A DNA stretch of 64,000 nucleotides from Carettochelys insculpta (taxonomy: Eukaryota; Chordata; Testudines; Carettochelyidae), in the NCBI RefSeq assembly GCF_033958435.1, contig NC_134152.1:26572001-26636000 (forward strand), written 5' to 3'. Each line of letters starts with the position of its first letter. Position 1 is the first letter of the stretch. Both the position numbers and the translations under genes were made by a program. Positions 46,196-57,869 of this stretch are shown here, piece by piece. The notes beneath the pieces are model-generated. The model did no database searches. It saw only the letters and a list, made by a program, of their open reading frames with translations, and had not been told where the DNA came from.

Positions 46196-46375
46196 AGGAT
46201 TCAAGATCTTCTAACACCTAACATCACCACTACCACTGACTTATTCTGTGATCCTGGGGAAGTTGGCAACATCTCAGTTTTTAAGTTTCTTCTTCCTTTA
46301 GGAAGGTGCTCACAATTAGTTAATATACTAATGCACCTGAAAATATAAAGTGCTTGCTATCATTGATGTGAAATC
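46196..46375 (+). repeat. MIR-like SINE
   Basis: CACTGACTTATTCTGTGATC then CTGGGGAAGTTGGCAACATC then TCAGTTTTTAAGTTTCTTC, and later AAATATAAAGTGCTTGCTAT, match the order of the MIR core and tail. It is the best MIR-like copy in the window. Confidence 0.5.
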
Positions 46376-46876
46376 AACTGCTGCACAGTATTCAAAGTGT
46401 TTTTGCTGTCATAGGACAATAATAAACCCTGGTATTGTAAGTATTTCAGAATATGTGGTACACTTTTGTAACAATTTTAAGTTTTAAGAGACAGTGTTTC
46501 AAACAGTTTTCTTCTCATCCCAAAGCATCTTCACACAGATGGGGAAAACACTGGCATTCATTCTTGTCCAAGCCTACTCCTTCCATTAATGCCAGCCGAC
46601 TTACATCCATGCTTGCAATGTCCTGCCATCTAGATCTCTGTTTGCATTTGCATTATTTTCTCTGGCATCCTAACATCTGTTTTTCTTCTACAGTGTCCCC
46701 CACATTGTAACCATTTCAATTGTGCTCAATCCCATACCCTGATGTTATGTTACTCATCCTCTCCTACGTTCTTCATTTGTCTCAAAATGATTCCACTTCA
46801 TACAAGCCATCTTCTGATGAACTCTCATCTCTACTGCCTCAGACCTTCTGACTTCTGTTTCCTTTAATGCTTTTGT
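46376..46876. other. Intergenic
   Basis: No gene or repeat recognised. The short frame at 46453-46710 has no motif. Confidence 0.5.
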
Positions 46877-47122
46877 AACGCTGAAAGACCCAGCTTGCTG
46901 GCACCAGGGATTGAACCTGCACTCACAGAAGCTAAAGCCCTGCACTCTACTGCACGAGCTAAAGGCCAGCTGGCACTCAGCCAAGGCTGCAGAGCAGAGA
47001 CTTCACTCACCCTAGTATGAAGTCTCAGTGCCTCCGGGTACTACATACTTCCCTGGGCTGAGGAAGCACATCCTGAGCTTCTGAGACCTTCCAGGAGTTC
47101 ATTGCAGATGAGCCCCCTGTTG
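46877..47122 (-). mobile_element. tRNA-derived SINE, copy 1
   Basis: On the minus strand an RNA polymerase III promoter can be read: A box TTTAGCTCGTGCAGTAGAG and, about 30 bp on, B box GGTTCAATCCC. This fits the turtle tRNA-derived (Cry type) SINEs. The head is joined to an unrelated region (CTCAGTGCCTCCGGGTACTA on the plus strand). It is not a tRNA gene: the cloverleaf cannot close and no 3' tRNA acceptor half is present. Confidence 0.7.
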
Positions 47123-47290
47123 TAAAGCCAACAGACCCAGGTTGCTGGCACCAGGGATTGAACCTGTGATCACAAGGAATAAAGTCCTGTGCTCTACCAC
47201 ACAAGCTGAAGGCCAGCTGGCTCTGAGCCAAGGCTAAGAGCAGAGACTTTGCTCACCATAGTATGAGGGCTCAGTACCTCTGGGTACTAC
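47123..47290 (-). mobile_element. tRNA-derived SINE, copy 2, shorter
   Basis: A second copy in the same orientation directly after the first, with A box TTCAGCTTGTGTGGTAGAG and B box GGTTCAATCCC on the minus strand. It repeats the same plus-strand order (GCTGGCACCAGGGATTGAAC, AGGCCAGCTGGCTCTGAGCC, GGGTACTACAC) but stops at GGGTACTACAC, where a CR1 begins. The two copies differ at many positions, so this is not a recent tandem duplication. Confidence 0.7.
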
Positions 47291-47292
47291 AC

Positions 47293-48131
47293 TTTGAAGG
47301 AAAGGGTCATAATTCAAAATGATCTGGAGAAATGGTCGGAGGTAAACAAGATGAAGTTTAATAAGGACAAATACAAAGTACTCCACTTAGGAAGACCCAG
47401 TCAGCTTCACACATATAGAAAGGGAAGTGGCTGTCTAACAAGCAGTACTACCGAAAGGGATTTAGGGGTCACAATGCACCACAAGCTAAATATGAGTCAA
47501 CAGTGTGATGTTGTTGCAAAAAAAGGAAACATGATTCTAGGATGCATTAACAGGAGTGCTGAGAGCAAGACATGAGAAGTCTTTCTTCTGCTCTACTCAG
47601 CTCATTACGTCTCAATTGGAATAGTGTGTCCAGTTCTGAGCAACACATTTCAAGAAAGATGTGCAGAAACTGGAGAAGGTCCAGAGAAGAGCAACAAGAA
47701 TGATTGAAGACTAGAGAACATGAGCTATGAGGAAAGACTGAAAGAAATGGGCTTATTTAGTTTAGAAAAGAGAAGACTTAGAGGGGACATGATAGTGGTT
47801 TTCAAGTACCTCAAAGAGGGTTACAAGGAGGAAGGAGAAAAATTGTTCTCCCTGGCCTCTAAGGATAGGACAAAGAGCAATGGGCTTAAACTGCAGCAAG
47901 GGAGGTTTAGATTAGACATTAGGAAAAACTTCCTCACTGTCAGGGTGGTTAAACACTGGAATAAATTACTAGGGGAGGTTGTGCAATCTCCATTGCTGGA
48001 GATATTTAAGAGCAAGTTAGACATACACCTATTGGAGATGGTCTAGATGGCGCTTGGTCCCACTGAGGAGCAGGAAACTGGACTTGTTGACCTCTTGAAG
48101 TCCCTTCCAGTTCTAGTGTTCTAAGATTCTT
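47293..48131 (+). mobile_element. CR1 LINE, 3' fragment
   Basis: C-terminal CR1 ORF2 region and tail. Frames read DLEKWSEVNKMKFNKDKYKV at 47294-47575 and later LKEMGLFSLEKRRLRGDMIV at 47720-48046, separated by a frameshift and stops. It ends AGTTCTAGTGTTCTAAGATTC. It lacks the catalytic domain. Confidence 0.85.
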
Positions 48132-48329
48132 TTAACTGCGTCTAGACCACTGAGTAATACTGCTAGTCTCCTGATACAAGGTCATTTTGGTACCAAATGA
48201 GTCCACAGTTCTCATCAAATTCTATGTATTACTTGTAGCTAAAGCACATCTGCTTTCAACCTCATCCTTGATAGGACTATTGGCACTGATCAAGCTTCCT
48301 AGGCACACGTACACATACAAGACACACAA

Positions 48330-48475
48330 TAAAACAGCTGACAGAGAACTTGATTAATCAAGAATTAAAGGAAAGCAACGTAATTAATGAAAATCAACAT
48401 GGGTTTATAGAAAACGGAGCCTGTCAACTACCTTAATATCTCTCTTTGACAAGATCAGTGAGTTTGCTTGATAAC
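48330..48475 (+). mobile_element. CR1-type reverse-transcriptase scrap
   Basis: GAAAATCAACATGGGTTTAT then AGAAAACGG translates NENQHGFIENG, the CR1 motif xxQHGFxxGKS seen also at 42260 and 53490, followed by LISLFDKIS-like sequence in broken frame. It is only about 145 bp long. Confidence 0.6.
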
Positions 48476-49135
48476 AGTAAATACATTAAGCTCACTGGGT
48501 GTCTTGTCTACTCTGCAACTCAACAGCTGCAGCTTGTCTCTGCTAACTGACTTGGTCTCCAGGTTTTGGGCTGTGCCAGGGCCATTGCACTCATGTGTAG
48601 ATTTCAGGGCCCTGGGTGGAGCTTCAGGGCCCTATGAGATAGGATGGTCCCAGAGTCTACACAGCAATGAAAGTGTCTCCCAACCCAAGCCCTACAAGCA
48701 CGACTGGCCTTAGAGAAAATGGTGAACTTATGTTTTGGCATCCCTAAACCCCATGGACATGGCACCTGTGGGTTGGACAACCCCTGCACCCCTCTCCTGC
48801 CCCCTTTGCCACTTACCCCACATTGTGCCCTCTTTGTCCTCAACCTCTGCACAGTGACACTGTCACTCAAACCCCAGCATGCCCTGCCACACTGCCCCCC
48901 GACCAGAAGCCTGTACCCTCTTACATCCAGTGGCCCCTCACCCAGAGGTCTCTGCCAGATTCCTCTGCCCAGCACCCTCCGATTCATAGGCCCCACCACT
49001 GCCTAGCACCCCCCTCACAGCCGCCCCCCCCCAATTGCCCAGCATCCCATATTCCGGACAGACTTCACCAAAAATTAATAATTCTGTTAATAACTTTCTG
49101 CAAAATCCGTCAGTAAACAAACAGGAGGCTCCAGC
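48476..49135. other. Intergenic, C-rich
   Basis: C-rich from 48730 to 49040 with overlapping frames on both strands (48604-49116), typical of composition bias. At 48580-48720, CATGTGTAGATTTCAGGGCC and CCCAGAGTCTACACAGCAAT hint at a GTCTACAC-TIR relic, but the ends are not clear. Confidence 0.4.
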
Positions 49136-50488
49136 ACAGCAGTGGCAAATGTAGGCCACTGGCTGCATGGAGGTGGGAGATCACCTTGCAGCCTTCCCCA
49201 GCTGCTCCCCTCATACCAATGGCTGAGTCCAGTCATCGCCTAGGCCCTTGCCTGCTAGACCATCACCTCCCAAATGGCCTTTCATTCTCCCTACAACAGA
49301 GCGTACCCTCTTGCCCTGAAAAGTAAAGAGGTGCCTGAGATGTTTCATAAGAAAAGGAACAAATTCACCAGTTCTGAACACGTACAAGCAACGGCACAAA
49401 GAGAAACAATTGTGTGCAAACCCAAAACCTTTAGTTATTACAGAGATGGTGCTGGCTACTTCCAAGAGCACTGCAGAGTAAAGGAGGTAAGGAACCTGCT
49501 TTCATTCCACTGCTGCACTAGACTGTCAGGGCCCAACATTTTCCAGTTTTGGCTAAGGGAGCCTTCAGGAAATAGGGCATGAGTCCAAGAGACTCCCGGT
49601 GAAAGAAACAGGGATGGCAATCTTGTTCCCTCCCACACCTGTTCTCCCTTCCATTCAGACGTCAATGCCCAGCTCGACTTCCCCCAGCAATCCCCAGTGT
49701 ACCCTCCCCCACAGTGCACTTCTCATTTGCCAGAGGCTGCTCAACCCTCCCTTCCACTAAAGGCTCTGCCACAAAGGATGTAACAGAGTATCCAGCTGCA
49801 GTAAAGAGAAAGAGGCTGGCTCATCCTTTCCCAGCCTGCACTGGGATCAGGGTTCTGCATTTAAAAGGCTGAGCGACACAGGCTGGCTGCTCTGCATTTA
49901 AAAGCCTGAGACAAGAGACTCGGCTTCTGTCCCCACCACGGGGATAGGGCTCTTCCCCACCCCCCCCAGTCCTTCACTGCTTGGCATTATGAAAAGCAGC
50001 AAGGAAGGGAGGAAGAGCCCTATCCCCATGGTGGGAACAGAAGCTGAGCCAGCCTATGTGCCGGTTCAGCCTTTTAAATGCAAAGCAGCGGCTGGGGGGG
50101 AGCAGGGGAGAGATAACCAAGAAACCATTCGAAATTTTGGTGGTTACTCTGTTACCAGATTACTCATTCTTTACCATCCCTTTCTGCCATCACTCCACCC
50201 ATTCCTTCAAGCCCTCACCCATCCTCTTCCCTGCCTACTCTTCCAAACACACTCCACTCCTCCTCCTCTGTCTCCCTCCCAGCATTTCCAGACCACTGAA
50301 AATCAGCTGATTCAAGATGCTCCAGAAGTGCTGGGAAGGAGGGGGAGCAATTGGTAAGTGTACTGGGGGCCTGGCACAATAAGCATGGGAGGAGAAGGCA
50401 GAGTGGGGGGGCGGTGCAGAGACTGCAGGTAGAACCCTGATGGGCATGTGCAGTCCATGGGCCACAGGTTGCCCACCACTGCTGTAGT
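49136..50488. mobile_element. Large hAT-like element with internal palindrome
   Basis: The left end AGCAGTGGCAAATGTAGGCC then ACTGGCTGCATGG is matched by the right end TGCAGTCCATGGGCCACAGG then TTGCCCACCACTGCT in inverse. CAGTGGTGGGCAA-type ends are typical of turtle hAT elements. Length is about 1.35 kb. No transposase is readable: the frames at 49274-50465 overlap on opposite strands. An exact target duplication was not found, so the outer limits are approximate. Confidence 0.55.
49924..50043. repeat. Imperfect inverted repeat, 34-bp arms
   Basis: CTTCTGTCCCCACCACGGGG then ATAGGGCTCTTCC is mirrored by GGAAGAGCCCTATCCCCATG then GTGGGAACAGAAG with very few mismatches, around a 53-bp centre. 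Weaker homology extends outward (TCTGCATTTAAAAGCCTGAG against TCAGCCTTTTAAATGCAAAG), giving a palindrome of about 250 bp. Confidence 0.8.
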
Positions 50489-52716
50489 TACTGCAGATTT
50501 TTAAAAAACTACCACAGTAAGTTTGGGGGTTTTCTCCCCAGGGTATACTGATTTGAAGAAAGATACTGCAAACAACAAATTCTTAGCAGCTCATTTGTAT
50601 AGTGTGGCATGAGTCAATCCTATTTTCTCACATTTACAATTGAGGTTTTAAACAAACTATGAAACGTTCTCATTCAGAACAGTGAGACTGAGTCAGATAT
50701 AAACCCATCAAGGACTCAAAAACCTGCCCTTCCAACATGGGGTGAGCTTTACACTGGATCTTGGGGAAAAAACTACTGCATATGCCCAGAATCTGGGCTT
50801 CCAAAAAAATCAAATTCGATGAATCAGAAAGCAGAAACGCACTCTAAGTTGTTAATTTTAAGCAAGGTGATGTTTAATTTTTTTTTCTTTTGCATTTTTT
50901 CCTTTGACTCTTTTTGTTGTGTTTTATCATATAAACTGCTACACTTCTACAAATACAATCAGAAAGGTTCATTAACGTGCACAGGATCATTTCTTTAAAA
51001 AAAATACAAAAACTAAATGAGAAGCCACTGGATGGCCTCACATACTCAGAAATGCTTGGGGCAAACACTACTGAAATATTTTAGTGCGTAGGATAATTTG
51101 AACTTTAAAGTCACATGATGAAACCACTGGTTTTCTTAACAGGCAACGTATATAGTTTGAATTACTTAAACCCAAGGTCCTGTTTCCCCTGCAGAACTGT
51201 AGGTTTTTGTAGTCTGTGACTGTCTGGGATTTTTAGCCTGCAACACAGCAACTAAAGAAGCAGCTTTACATATACAGCAAGGAGAGTATGTACTTTTTTT
51301 TTTTTTAAGTTCTTTCCTCTTAACAGTAACTAAATTTCATCACTATTCACTGTGGAAAGCCTCAGCCAGTTGCATCTGTGGAACATTTCCTTGCAGAGGT
51401 GAGTGTTTTACCTTGCTTTAAATATGTAAATGTTTTAATCACCACTAAGGGATCAAATTATGAAGTTTTAATTTAAACATTTTATTTTTCCTTTCCTCTG
51501 TATCATCTGGATCCTACAAAGTACAATGAAATATGACCTATCTGGGACCTATGATAAAACTAATTCTTAATTATGAAACTGAACTTGAGACAAACAGATT
51601 TACAGACTAAAAAGATCATCCAGACCACTTTCTTAACGGTTGGGAATTATCACAGTTATGGATACATAACAGGAAACATTAAATTAAACAGACAGGAAAC
51701 ACGTCAATCATACTGATTAAAGTCTGTGCTGGGAGAGTTAGTGCAGCTTCACTAACATTCCAGTAAAGTAAACATGGAAAGTTTCAATTAGAAACTGAAC
51801 TTTCTAAAACTGAAGTGTATGGCTTCTCGAACATTCAAAATTCCACATAATACCAAATCTGAAAAATCTGTAAGAAAGTTTCAATTATTCCTATTACCCA
51901 AAAATTTTAAGGTAAGAAAAAATTCAGTAGAGCATTTTAGTGTTTCATCATCTTACTGTACAGCAGCTGTAGAGTCTTCTGTAAATAAATTCCGTCCCCA
52001 TGTTTTAACATGGCAAAACCTAAAATAGTAAGAAAACTGATCAGGGTATATTTTATTTTGAAAACCTAGTTTGATTGCTCTCAAGAGTTAAAATTGCACA
52101 TGCCCATCATGGGCTATGGGCTGGTAGCCACGGAAATCTTACCCAGAAAGAAAATGTTTCTGCTGGTTGGAAAATGAACACGACAGAATTTCCTAATTTT
52201 TTTGTACAAAAATAGATTGGTTGCTAAGGAAATCATTCCCAAATTTAGAGATGCCTCTTTAAAGGTTTTAAGTGCCAGTTTCCATTAAGCCAAGGTTCCA
52301 AGTCTCGTGGGTGCTTAAACAAACCAAACCGAAAAAAAATGGTTTTAGAGTCTAGGCTTTCTGTTTTCTTTTCACTTCTTGCAGTTCTGCACTACCTTTT
52401 GGGTATTGCATTAAACTGTTTTGCTCCACCCGCTGGCAGTGAAAGATAATTTATTAGCTGGGTCCCTGTGATTCACAGAACAGGAGTCTGATGCCTACAC
52501 CTTCACTGCTATCACACAAAGCATAACAGATCTGACTAGAACAAAAGAGTGCCAGGAAAATAAGCAAGCAGAATGATAAGGGAGAGAAAAAAATGGACAG
52601 AAGAGCACCATGAGAATGATGTCCAACTATAATCAAAGAGAGGAGAACAAAAGCAAAGACGACAATCTAAGGAGATATAGGAAAAAAATAAGCAAGACTA
52701 TATCAAAAAGTTAATA
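50489..52716. other. Intergenic AT-rich DNA
   Basis: More than 2 kb with no recognisable transposon or gene. A T-run lies at about 51294-51306. The frames at 50874-51068 and 51819-52028 come from A/T-rich sequence and have no motif. Confidence 0.5.
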
Positions 52717-52904
52717 GAGGTTGAACCTCTTACTCCCGCACACTGTCATCTGGCAACATCCATGGTCTGGCATAATTCTAGTTAGCTGGATGTCCACTTA
52801 TCATGGGTGTGGTCACATTTCCCATGGTCCCATAAAGTTTGTTTACAGCCATCAGCCTTGGCTCTCAGTGTTTGGTGATGTTATTTAGCTCTAATTTATC
52901 TCTA
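52717..52904. mobile_element. Tigger-like GTTGAACC element, copy 3, interrupted
   Basis: The left end AGGTTGAACCTCTTACTCCC and interior (GTTAGCTGGATGTCCACTTA, CATAAAGTTTGTTTACAGCC) match copies 1 and 4. It stops at GCTCTAATTTATCTCTAA, just where copy 4 continues with ATGTCTTTTAAG. Another element begins there, and the missing right half was not found downstream. Confidence 0.75.
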
Positions 52905-53045
52905 AGGCTATGTTTACACTAGGGGAAAATTTCAAAATGACCATGCTAATGGCGAAATCAGAGAATACTAATAAGGCACTGAAATGAATGTTCAGTGCCT
53001 CATTAGCATGCTGCCGGCCATGGCACTTCCCATTTTTTGTATGTG
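52905..53045. mobile_element. GTCTACAC-TIR element, 3'-truncated copy
   Basis: GGCTATGTTTACACTAGGGG and CAGTGCCTCATTAGCATGCT match the inner element at 24928-25203 (CAGTGCCTCATTAGCATAAT). It gives way at about 53045 to CR1 sequence, without its right terminus. Confidence 0.6.
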
Positions 53046-54730
53046 AAACTCATTGTTCCTTCTTTAGTATAACTTTCTTTGCCTCGGTCTTCATGGACAA
53101 GGACAGCTCCCAAACTAATGCGATAAGTGATGCACTGTGGGATGAAGGTGGACAGCCTTTGGTGGGGAAAGAACAGGTTAGGAGCTATCTAAAAAAGCTA
53201 AACATACATAAATCCATGGGCCTGGAGCTAATTCATCTGAGGGTTCTGAGGGAGTTGGCATATGTTGTTGACAAGTCCTTGGCCATTGCGAAAAGTCATG
53301 GAGATCAGGAGAGATCCCAGATGATTGGAAAAAGGCAAATGTGGTGCCCATCTTTAAAAAGGGAAGAAGGATGATCCAGGGAACTACCAGCCCGTCAGTC
53401 TTACATCAGTCCCTGGAAAAATCATGGAGGGGCTCCTCAAGGAAGTCATTTTGAGGCACCTGGAGGAGGGGAAACTGATCAGGAATAGTCAGCATGGATT
53501 CATGAAGGGCAAATCACGCCTGACCTATCTGATTAGTTTCTACGATGAGATAACTGGCTCTGTGGATGGGGGAAAAAATCAATGGATGAGATTTATCTTG
53601 ACTTTAGCAAAGCTTTCGATACCATCTCCCACAATATTCTTCTCAGCAAGTTAAAGGAATGTGGATTGGATAAACAGACATTTAAGATGGATAGAAAGCT
53701 GGCAGAAAAGTCGGGCCCAGCGGGTAGTGATCAACAGTTCGATGTCAGGATGGCGGTCGGTTTCTAGTGGAGTGCCCCAAGGTTCGGTTCTGGGTCCTGT
53801 TCTGTTCAACATATTTATCAGTGACATGGTTGAGGGGTTGGATTGCACCCTCAGCAAGTTTGCGGATGACACTAAGCTAGGGGGAGAGGTAGATACGCTG
53901 GAGGGTAGGGATAGGCTCCAGAGTGACTTAGACAAATTGGAAGACTGGGCTGCCAGAAATCTGATGAGGTTCAATAAGGACAAAGTGTAGAGTCCAGCAC
54001 TTGGGCCGGAAGAATCCCAAACATTGTTACAGGCTGGGGTCTGACTGGCTCGGTAGTAGTTCTGCAGAAAAAGACCTGGGAGTTGTAGTGGATGAGAAGC
54101 TGGACAGGAGTCAACAGTGTGCCATTGCAGCCAAGAAAGCTAATAGCATATTAGGTTGCATCAAGAAAAGTGATGCCAGTAGATCCAGAGAAGTGATTAT
54201 TCCTCTTTATTAGGCTTTGGTCAGGCCGCATTTGGAGTACTGTGTCCAGTTCTGGGCCCCCAATTATAGGAAGGATGTGGCTACACTGGAGAGGGTCCAG
54301 CGGAGGGCGACCAAAATAATTAGGCGGCTGGAGCATATGACCTATGAAGAAAGGTTGAGGGAATTGGGACTCTTTAGTCTGCAGAAAAGACGACTGAAGG
54401 AGGACTTGATAAAAGCCATCAACTTACCGAAGGGAGGCTGTAAAGAGGCTGTTCACAGTGGTCACGGATGGCAGAACACAGAACAATGGTCTCAAGTTGC
54501 AGTTGGGAAGGTCCAGCTTGAACATTAGGAAAAACTTTTTCACTAGGAGGGTGGTGAAGCATTGGAATGATCTACCCAAGGAAGTAGGAGTCTCCATCCC
54601 TGGAGATGTTTAAGTCGTGCCCTGACAAAGCCCTGGCTGGGCTGATATGATGGGTTTGGTCCTGCCTAGGGCAGGGTGCTGTACTTGATGGCTTTTTTAG
54701 GTCTCTTCCAGCTCTATTGTTCTATGATCC
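53046..54730 (+). mobile_element. CR1 LINE, second subfamily, frameshifted
   Basis: The longest single CR1 block, about 1.7 kb, starting in the region before reverse transcriptase (FFASVFMDKDSSQTN) and running to the tail GCTCTATTGTTCTATGATCC. Readable words are [60 protein letters not shown] at 53859-53876, and [15 protein letters not shown]. At least two frameshifts (near 53660 and 53990) and several stops make it inert. It differs from the 42-45 kb copies, so it is a separate subfamily. Confidence 0.9.
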
Positions 54731-55580
54731 CTCGAGTTGCAAGAGGGTTCCATTCCACACACCCTCACATAACCCAAATTTCACATGGTGGGTCTGACTT
54801 TTTCCCCAGTGGAATACACGTTCTACAGCCAGGAAGCAGCAGAAAGGTAAGTACTTGTGGGGGTGGGGGGGGGCAGTTGGGGAGGGTTAAGCCTGGTGGT
54901 GGGTTGGGGCTGTGGGAGGCAGACAGGGGGGCTAAACCTGGGGTGGGTTAGGGCTGCAGGGAGACAATGGGTGGAGCTGAATGGAGCTGTGCGTGGGGGT
55001 GGTGAGCTGGGCCACAGGGGGTTTGAATCAGGGCTGCACATGGAGGGGCTTGAAACGGTGGGGCGGGATTTAAACAAGGATGGAAGAATGGAACCGGGGC
55101 TGTGCACAGGGGGTTTGAAGCAGGGCGGGGGGGGGGGGGGGGCGCAGTTTGAACTGGAGCCACACAGAGGGGGTTGAACCGGGGTGGGAGGACAGAACCA
55201 GGGCCACCACAGGTAGGTTAAACTAGGGCAGGGGGGGTTTGAGCCGGAGCCGCGAGCCAAGCGTGGGGGTGGGGTGTGAGCTGGAACCACATGCAGGTAA
55301 TGAGCCAGCAGGGGGTTGAACCAGGGCCAGGAAGGTTGAGCTGGAATCGCATTTATCTTGTGGTGAGCTAAAGCCAGAGGCAGGGGTGGGGGGTGAGCAG
55401 GAGCTACACAGGGGTAGTGAGTGGAGCTGTGGAGGGAGGGCCTGAGCCATGGGGGTATGGAGGAGCAAGTTTACCACAACTGGAAATCATGTATTTCCAG
55501 GGTTTACTGTAGGAATCCGGGGTCAGCCACGTACGAGCGGGATCATGTACTCTGGGTTCACGTACGCTGAGACTTTACTG
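54728..55580. mobile_element. Tigger-like element, copy 2, with G-rich core
   Basis: The left end CCCTCGAGTTGCAAGAGGGT then TCC joins directly to the preceding CR1 tail. The right end GGTTCACGTACGCTGAGACT then TTACTG is its inverse, followed by TA. The ends belong with those at 26297. The core from about 54850 to 55470 is extremely G-rich, with repeating GGTTGAACCGGGG and GGAGCTG words. The 155-codon and 106-codon frames on the two strands are artefacts of this composition. Confidence 0.6.
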
Positions 55581-55582
55581 TA

Positions 55583-55815
55583 CTCTGCATTTGTCATTAT
55601 CAAACTTCATCCTATTTACCTTGGACCATTCCTCCAGTTTGCCCAGATCATTTTGAATTATGACCCTCTCCAACAAAGTACTTCAACCTCTCCCAGCTTG
55701 GTGTCATTTGCAGACTTTTTAAGCATACTCTCTATGCCACTCTCTAAACTGTTGAAGGTATTGAACAGAACTGGTCCCCAAACTGACCGCTGTAGAACCC
55801 CACTTGTTATGTACT
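55583..55815 (-). mobile_element. CR1 LINE fragment, minus strand
   Basis: CTCTGCATTTGTCATTATCA, TTTGCCCAGATCATTTTGAA, CTCCCAGCTTGGTGTCATTT and ACTGGTCCCCAAACTGACCG are the reverse of the CR1 segment around the catalytic motif: the minus frame at 55658-55861 reads SGVLQRSVWGPVLFNTFNSL and KSANDTKLGE, a decayed FADDTK box. Confidence 0.75.
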
Positions 55816-57123
55816 TTCTAATGTAATGCAGCAAATCTATGGAACACCAAAACACAATCACAGTAGGTGATTGTGAGGTCCTTCATCTTTTTTTTTTTTG
55901 ATACTGGAAGGTCTAAGGGTATGTCTACACAGCAGCTTTGAGGTAAAGACAGAAAGTTAGCATGCTGAAAAGAGCATGGCGATGGTGTCATAGGTGGCAG
56001 CTCAGGCTAGTCACATGAGTACATAATTGTGGGTCTGGTGGGTTTGTGCTGGTCCCACAGATTTTGCAATAACGTCTGTAAGAGAATAACAAATGGCTCT
56101 ACATGTTAGTGTGTGTGTGTCCTCCAACTATAAAGAAGAGTGGATAGTGAGTCCTTTGGATTAAACCAACACTCATGGAGAATATATGCAGTGAGTGCAG
56201 ACTAAGGCAGGGAAGAGCTCTCCTTTTTCAAAAAAACACCTGAACAGATATCAAATGAAAAAATAAGGTTGATGACTGTTTTTAAAAGCTACCAAAAAGA
56301 AGCTCCCAGAAGCAATTCATGATAACTAACAACTATTCATTTTAATCTCACTTATGTTCCCATACAAAAATATTTGGGGATATACCACAAGTCTCGAGCT
56401 ATACCAAAATAGCATCTTGTGTTTGTATTTTTATTCTCCTGGGATGCACCACATGTTCATGAGTTCAAGCAGGCACTGTAGATTTACTGATTAAGAAAAA
56501 TTGTAAACAGCTTGTTGTTTTGGTAGTATTGCACTAATGTGGGGCTTTTCCCTGGATATTTTTTTCACTATAGTGCGTTGCTATCATTAAGACAGAAAAT
56601 AATTAAGCTTTATCTACATGGAGACATTTTACCAATTATACTAACATATTTATACAGATCTCTCCCTTCTCCCAACTCTAGATTACCCTAAAGTTAAACA
56701 CTAGTGCAAATGCCTTGCTACAGTTTATCTTAAACTCCTAATAAAGTCACAAACTAAACTAAAAAAAAAAAAAAAAAAAATACTTACATGCAATAACAGA
56801 AGCACCCCCCTGAGAAGTAATACTAGCTTAAAATGCACTCTAGTTTAAATTCACAACTTCAGTCACAAATGGGAAGGAAAGGAACAGGCAGGAAGAGGAA
56901 CAGAAATCTATAGACAAGGCCTGAGTTGTAGTTTTAATTTGCTTCTGGCATCTCTCTTGATAAGCGTGAAAAAATTAAGCCTGAACAGGTTAATAATATC
57001 TCCTTTAAAATGTCATTGTGTGTAAAAGTAGCAAAATGAGTCTACTTAGTAATCAACAGCATGTGATTTGTTAAGGCAGTAAGTTCTTCAGTTTGCTGTG
57101 CTACGTATAATCTTCCTTCTCTC
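55816..57123. other. Intergenic, possible TIR fragment, poly-A run
   Basis: AAGGGTATGTCTACACAGCA at 55915 is a good left terminus of the GTCTACAC-TIR family, but no right end follows within 1 kb. A run of about 20 A lies at 56761-56780. No gene seen. Confidence 0.4.
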
Positions 57124-57869
57124 AGGCTGCAGCTACACTAAAGATAAATTTGAATTTAAGGCAGTTAGTGCGTTACCATGTGACTGTCTTCACGGTAAAT
57201 ACCATTAGTTTGATTTAGGAAGCACTAATATCAATACTACAATACTGTCGCTATCTGACGGGTACAGCGCCAAGCTTAAATTCAAAATCTTGATTAAAGG
57301 CCGGCGTGGAAGTGTCACGTCTTGAAAACAAATTTATTAGCCTCCGGGGTGTCTCATACGTAACCCACAATGCCCCTCAGTGCTCTGCTCAGTGCACAAG
57401 AATTAGGTAAAATGAAGACTATGAGTTTCATATCGGGACCAGGAAGCCTGTGGCTGTAGGGTCATGTTTGTATTAGAGACTGATGAGACACATCCTTCTG
57501 TCTTTGCTATTAGCACTGTGAGAGCATCTACCCATTACAAATAGACCCACCCTGGAGTTTGTGGTTCTGTCTCTACACCTGTTATTTTTTTCTGCGCTGC
57601 ACGGCGCCAGCTGCTGCCCTGACGCATCACATGGCAGCAAGGCTGTTGTGTTTGTGTAAGCGGCCAAGAAACTTCTCGGTGGTTCACATTTGTCCACAAA
57701 CTCTCCACTCCTTCCCCCACAGGCACCACACAGTTGGGGTCTTTCCCCCACTCAGCCACATCACATGGGTAGCCCCCAAACCAATAAAAGGATGTGCTTG
57801 CCGTTCTGGGCTGACCATACTTCCAGGCAGCACCATGTCCTAGCTTGTGCGTGATTAGGGCTCCAAGGG

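Noticed and set aside
46877..47290. tRNA genes
   Set aside because: A and B boxes are present, but the cloverleaf does not close, and the two diverged copies share extra non-tRNA sequence. They are SINEs.
54823..55290. 155-codon minus-strand open frame, proline-rich
   Set aside because: It lies wholly in the G-rich core of a transposon and mirrors several plus-strand frames. The proline-rich reading is a direct result of C-runs.
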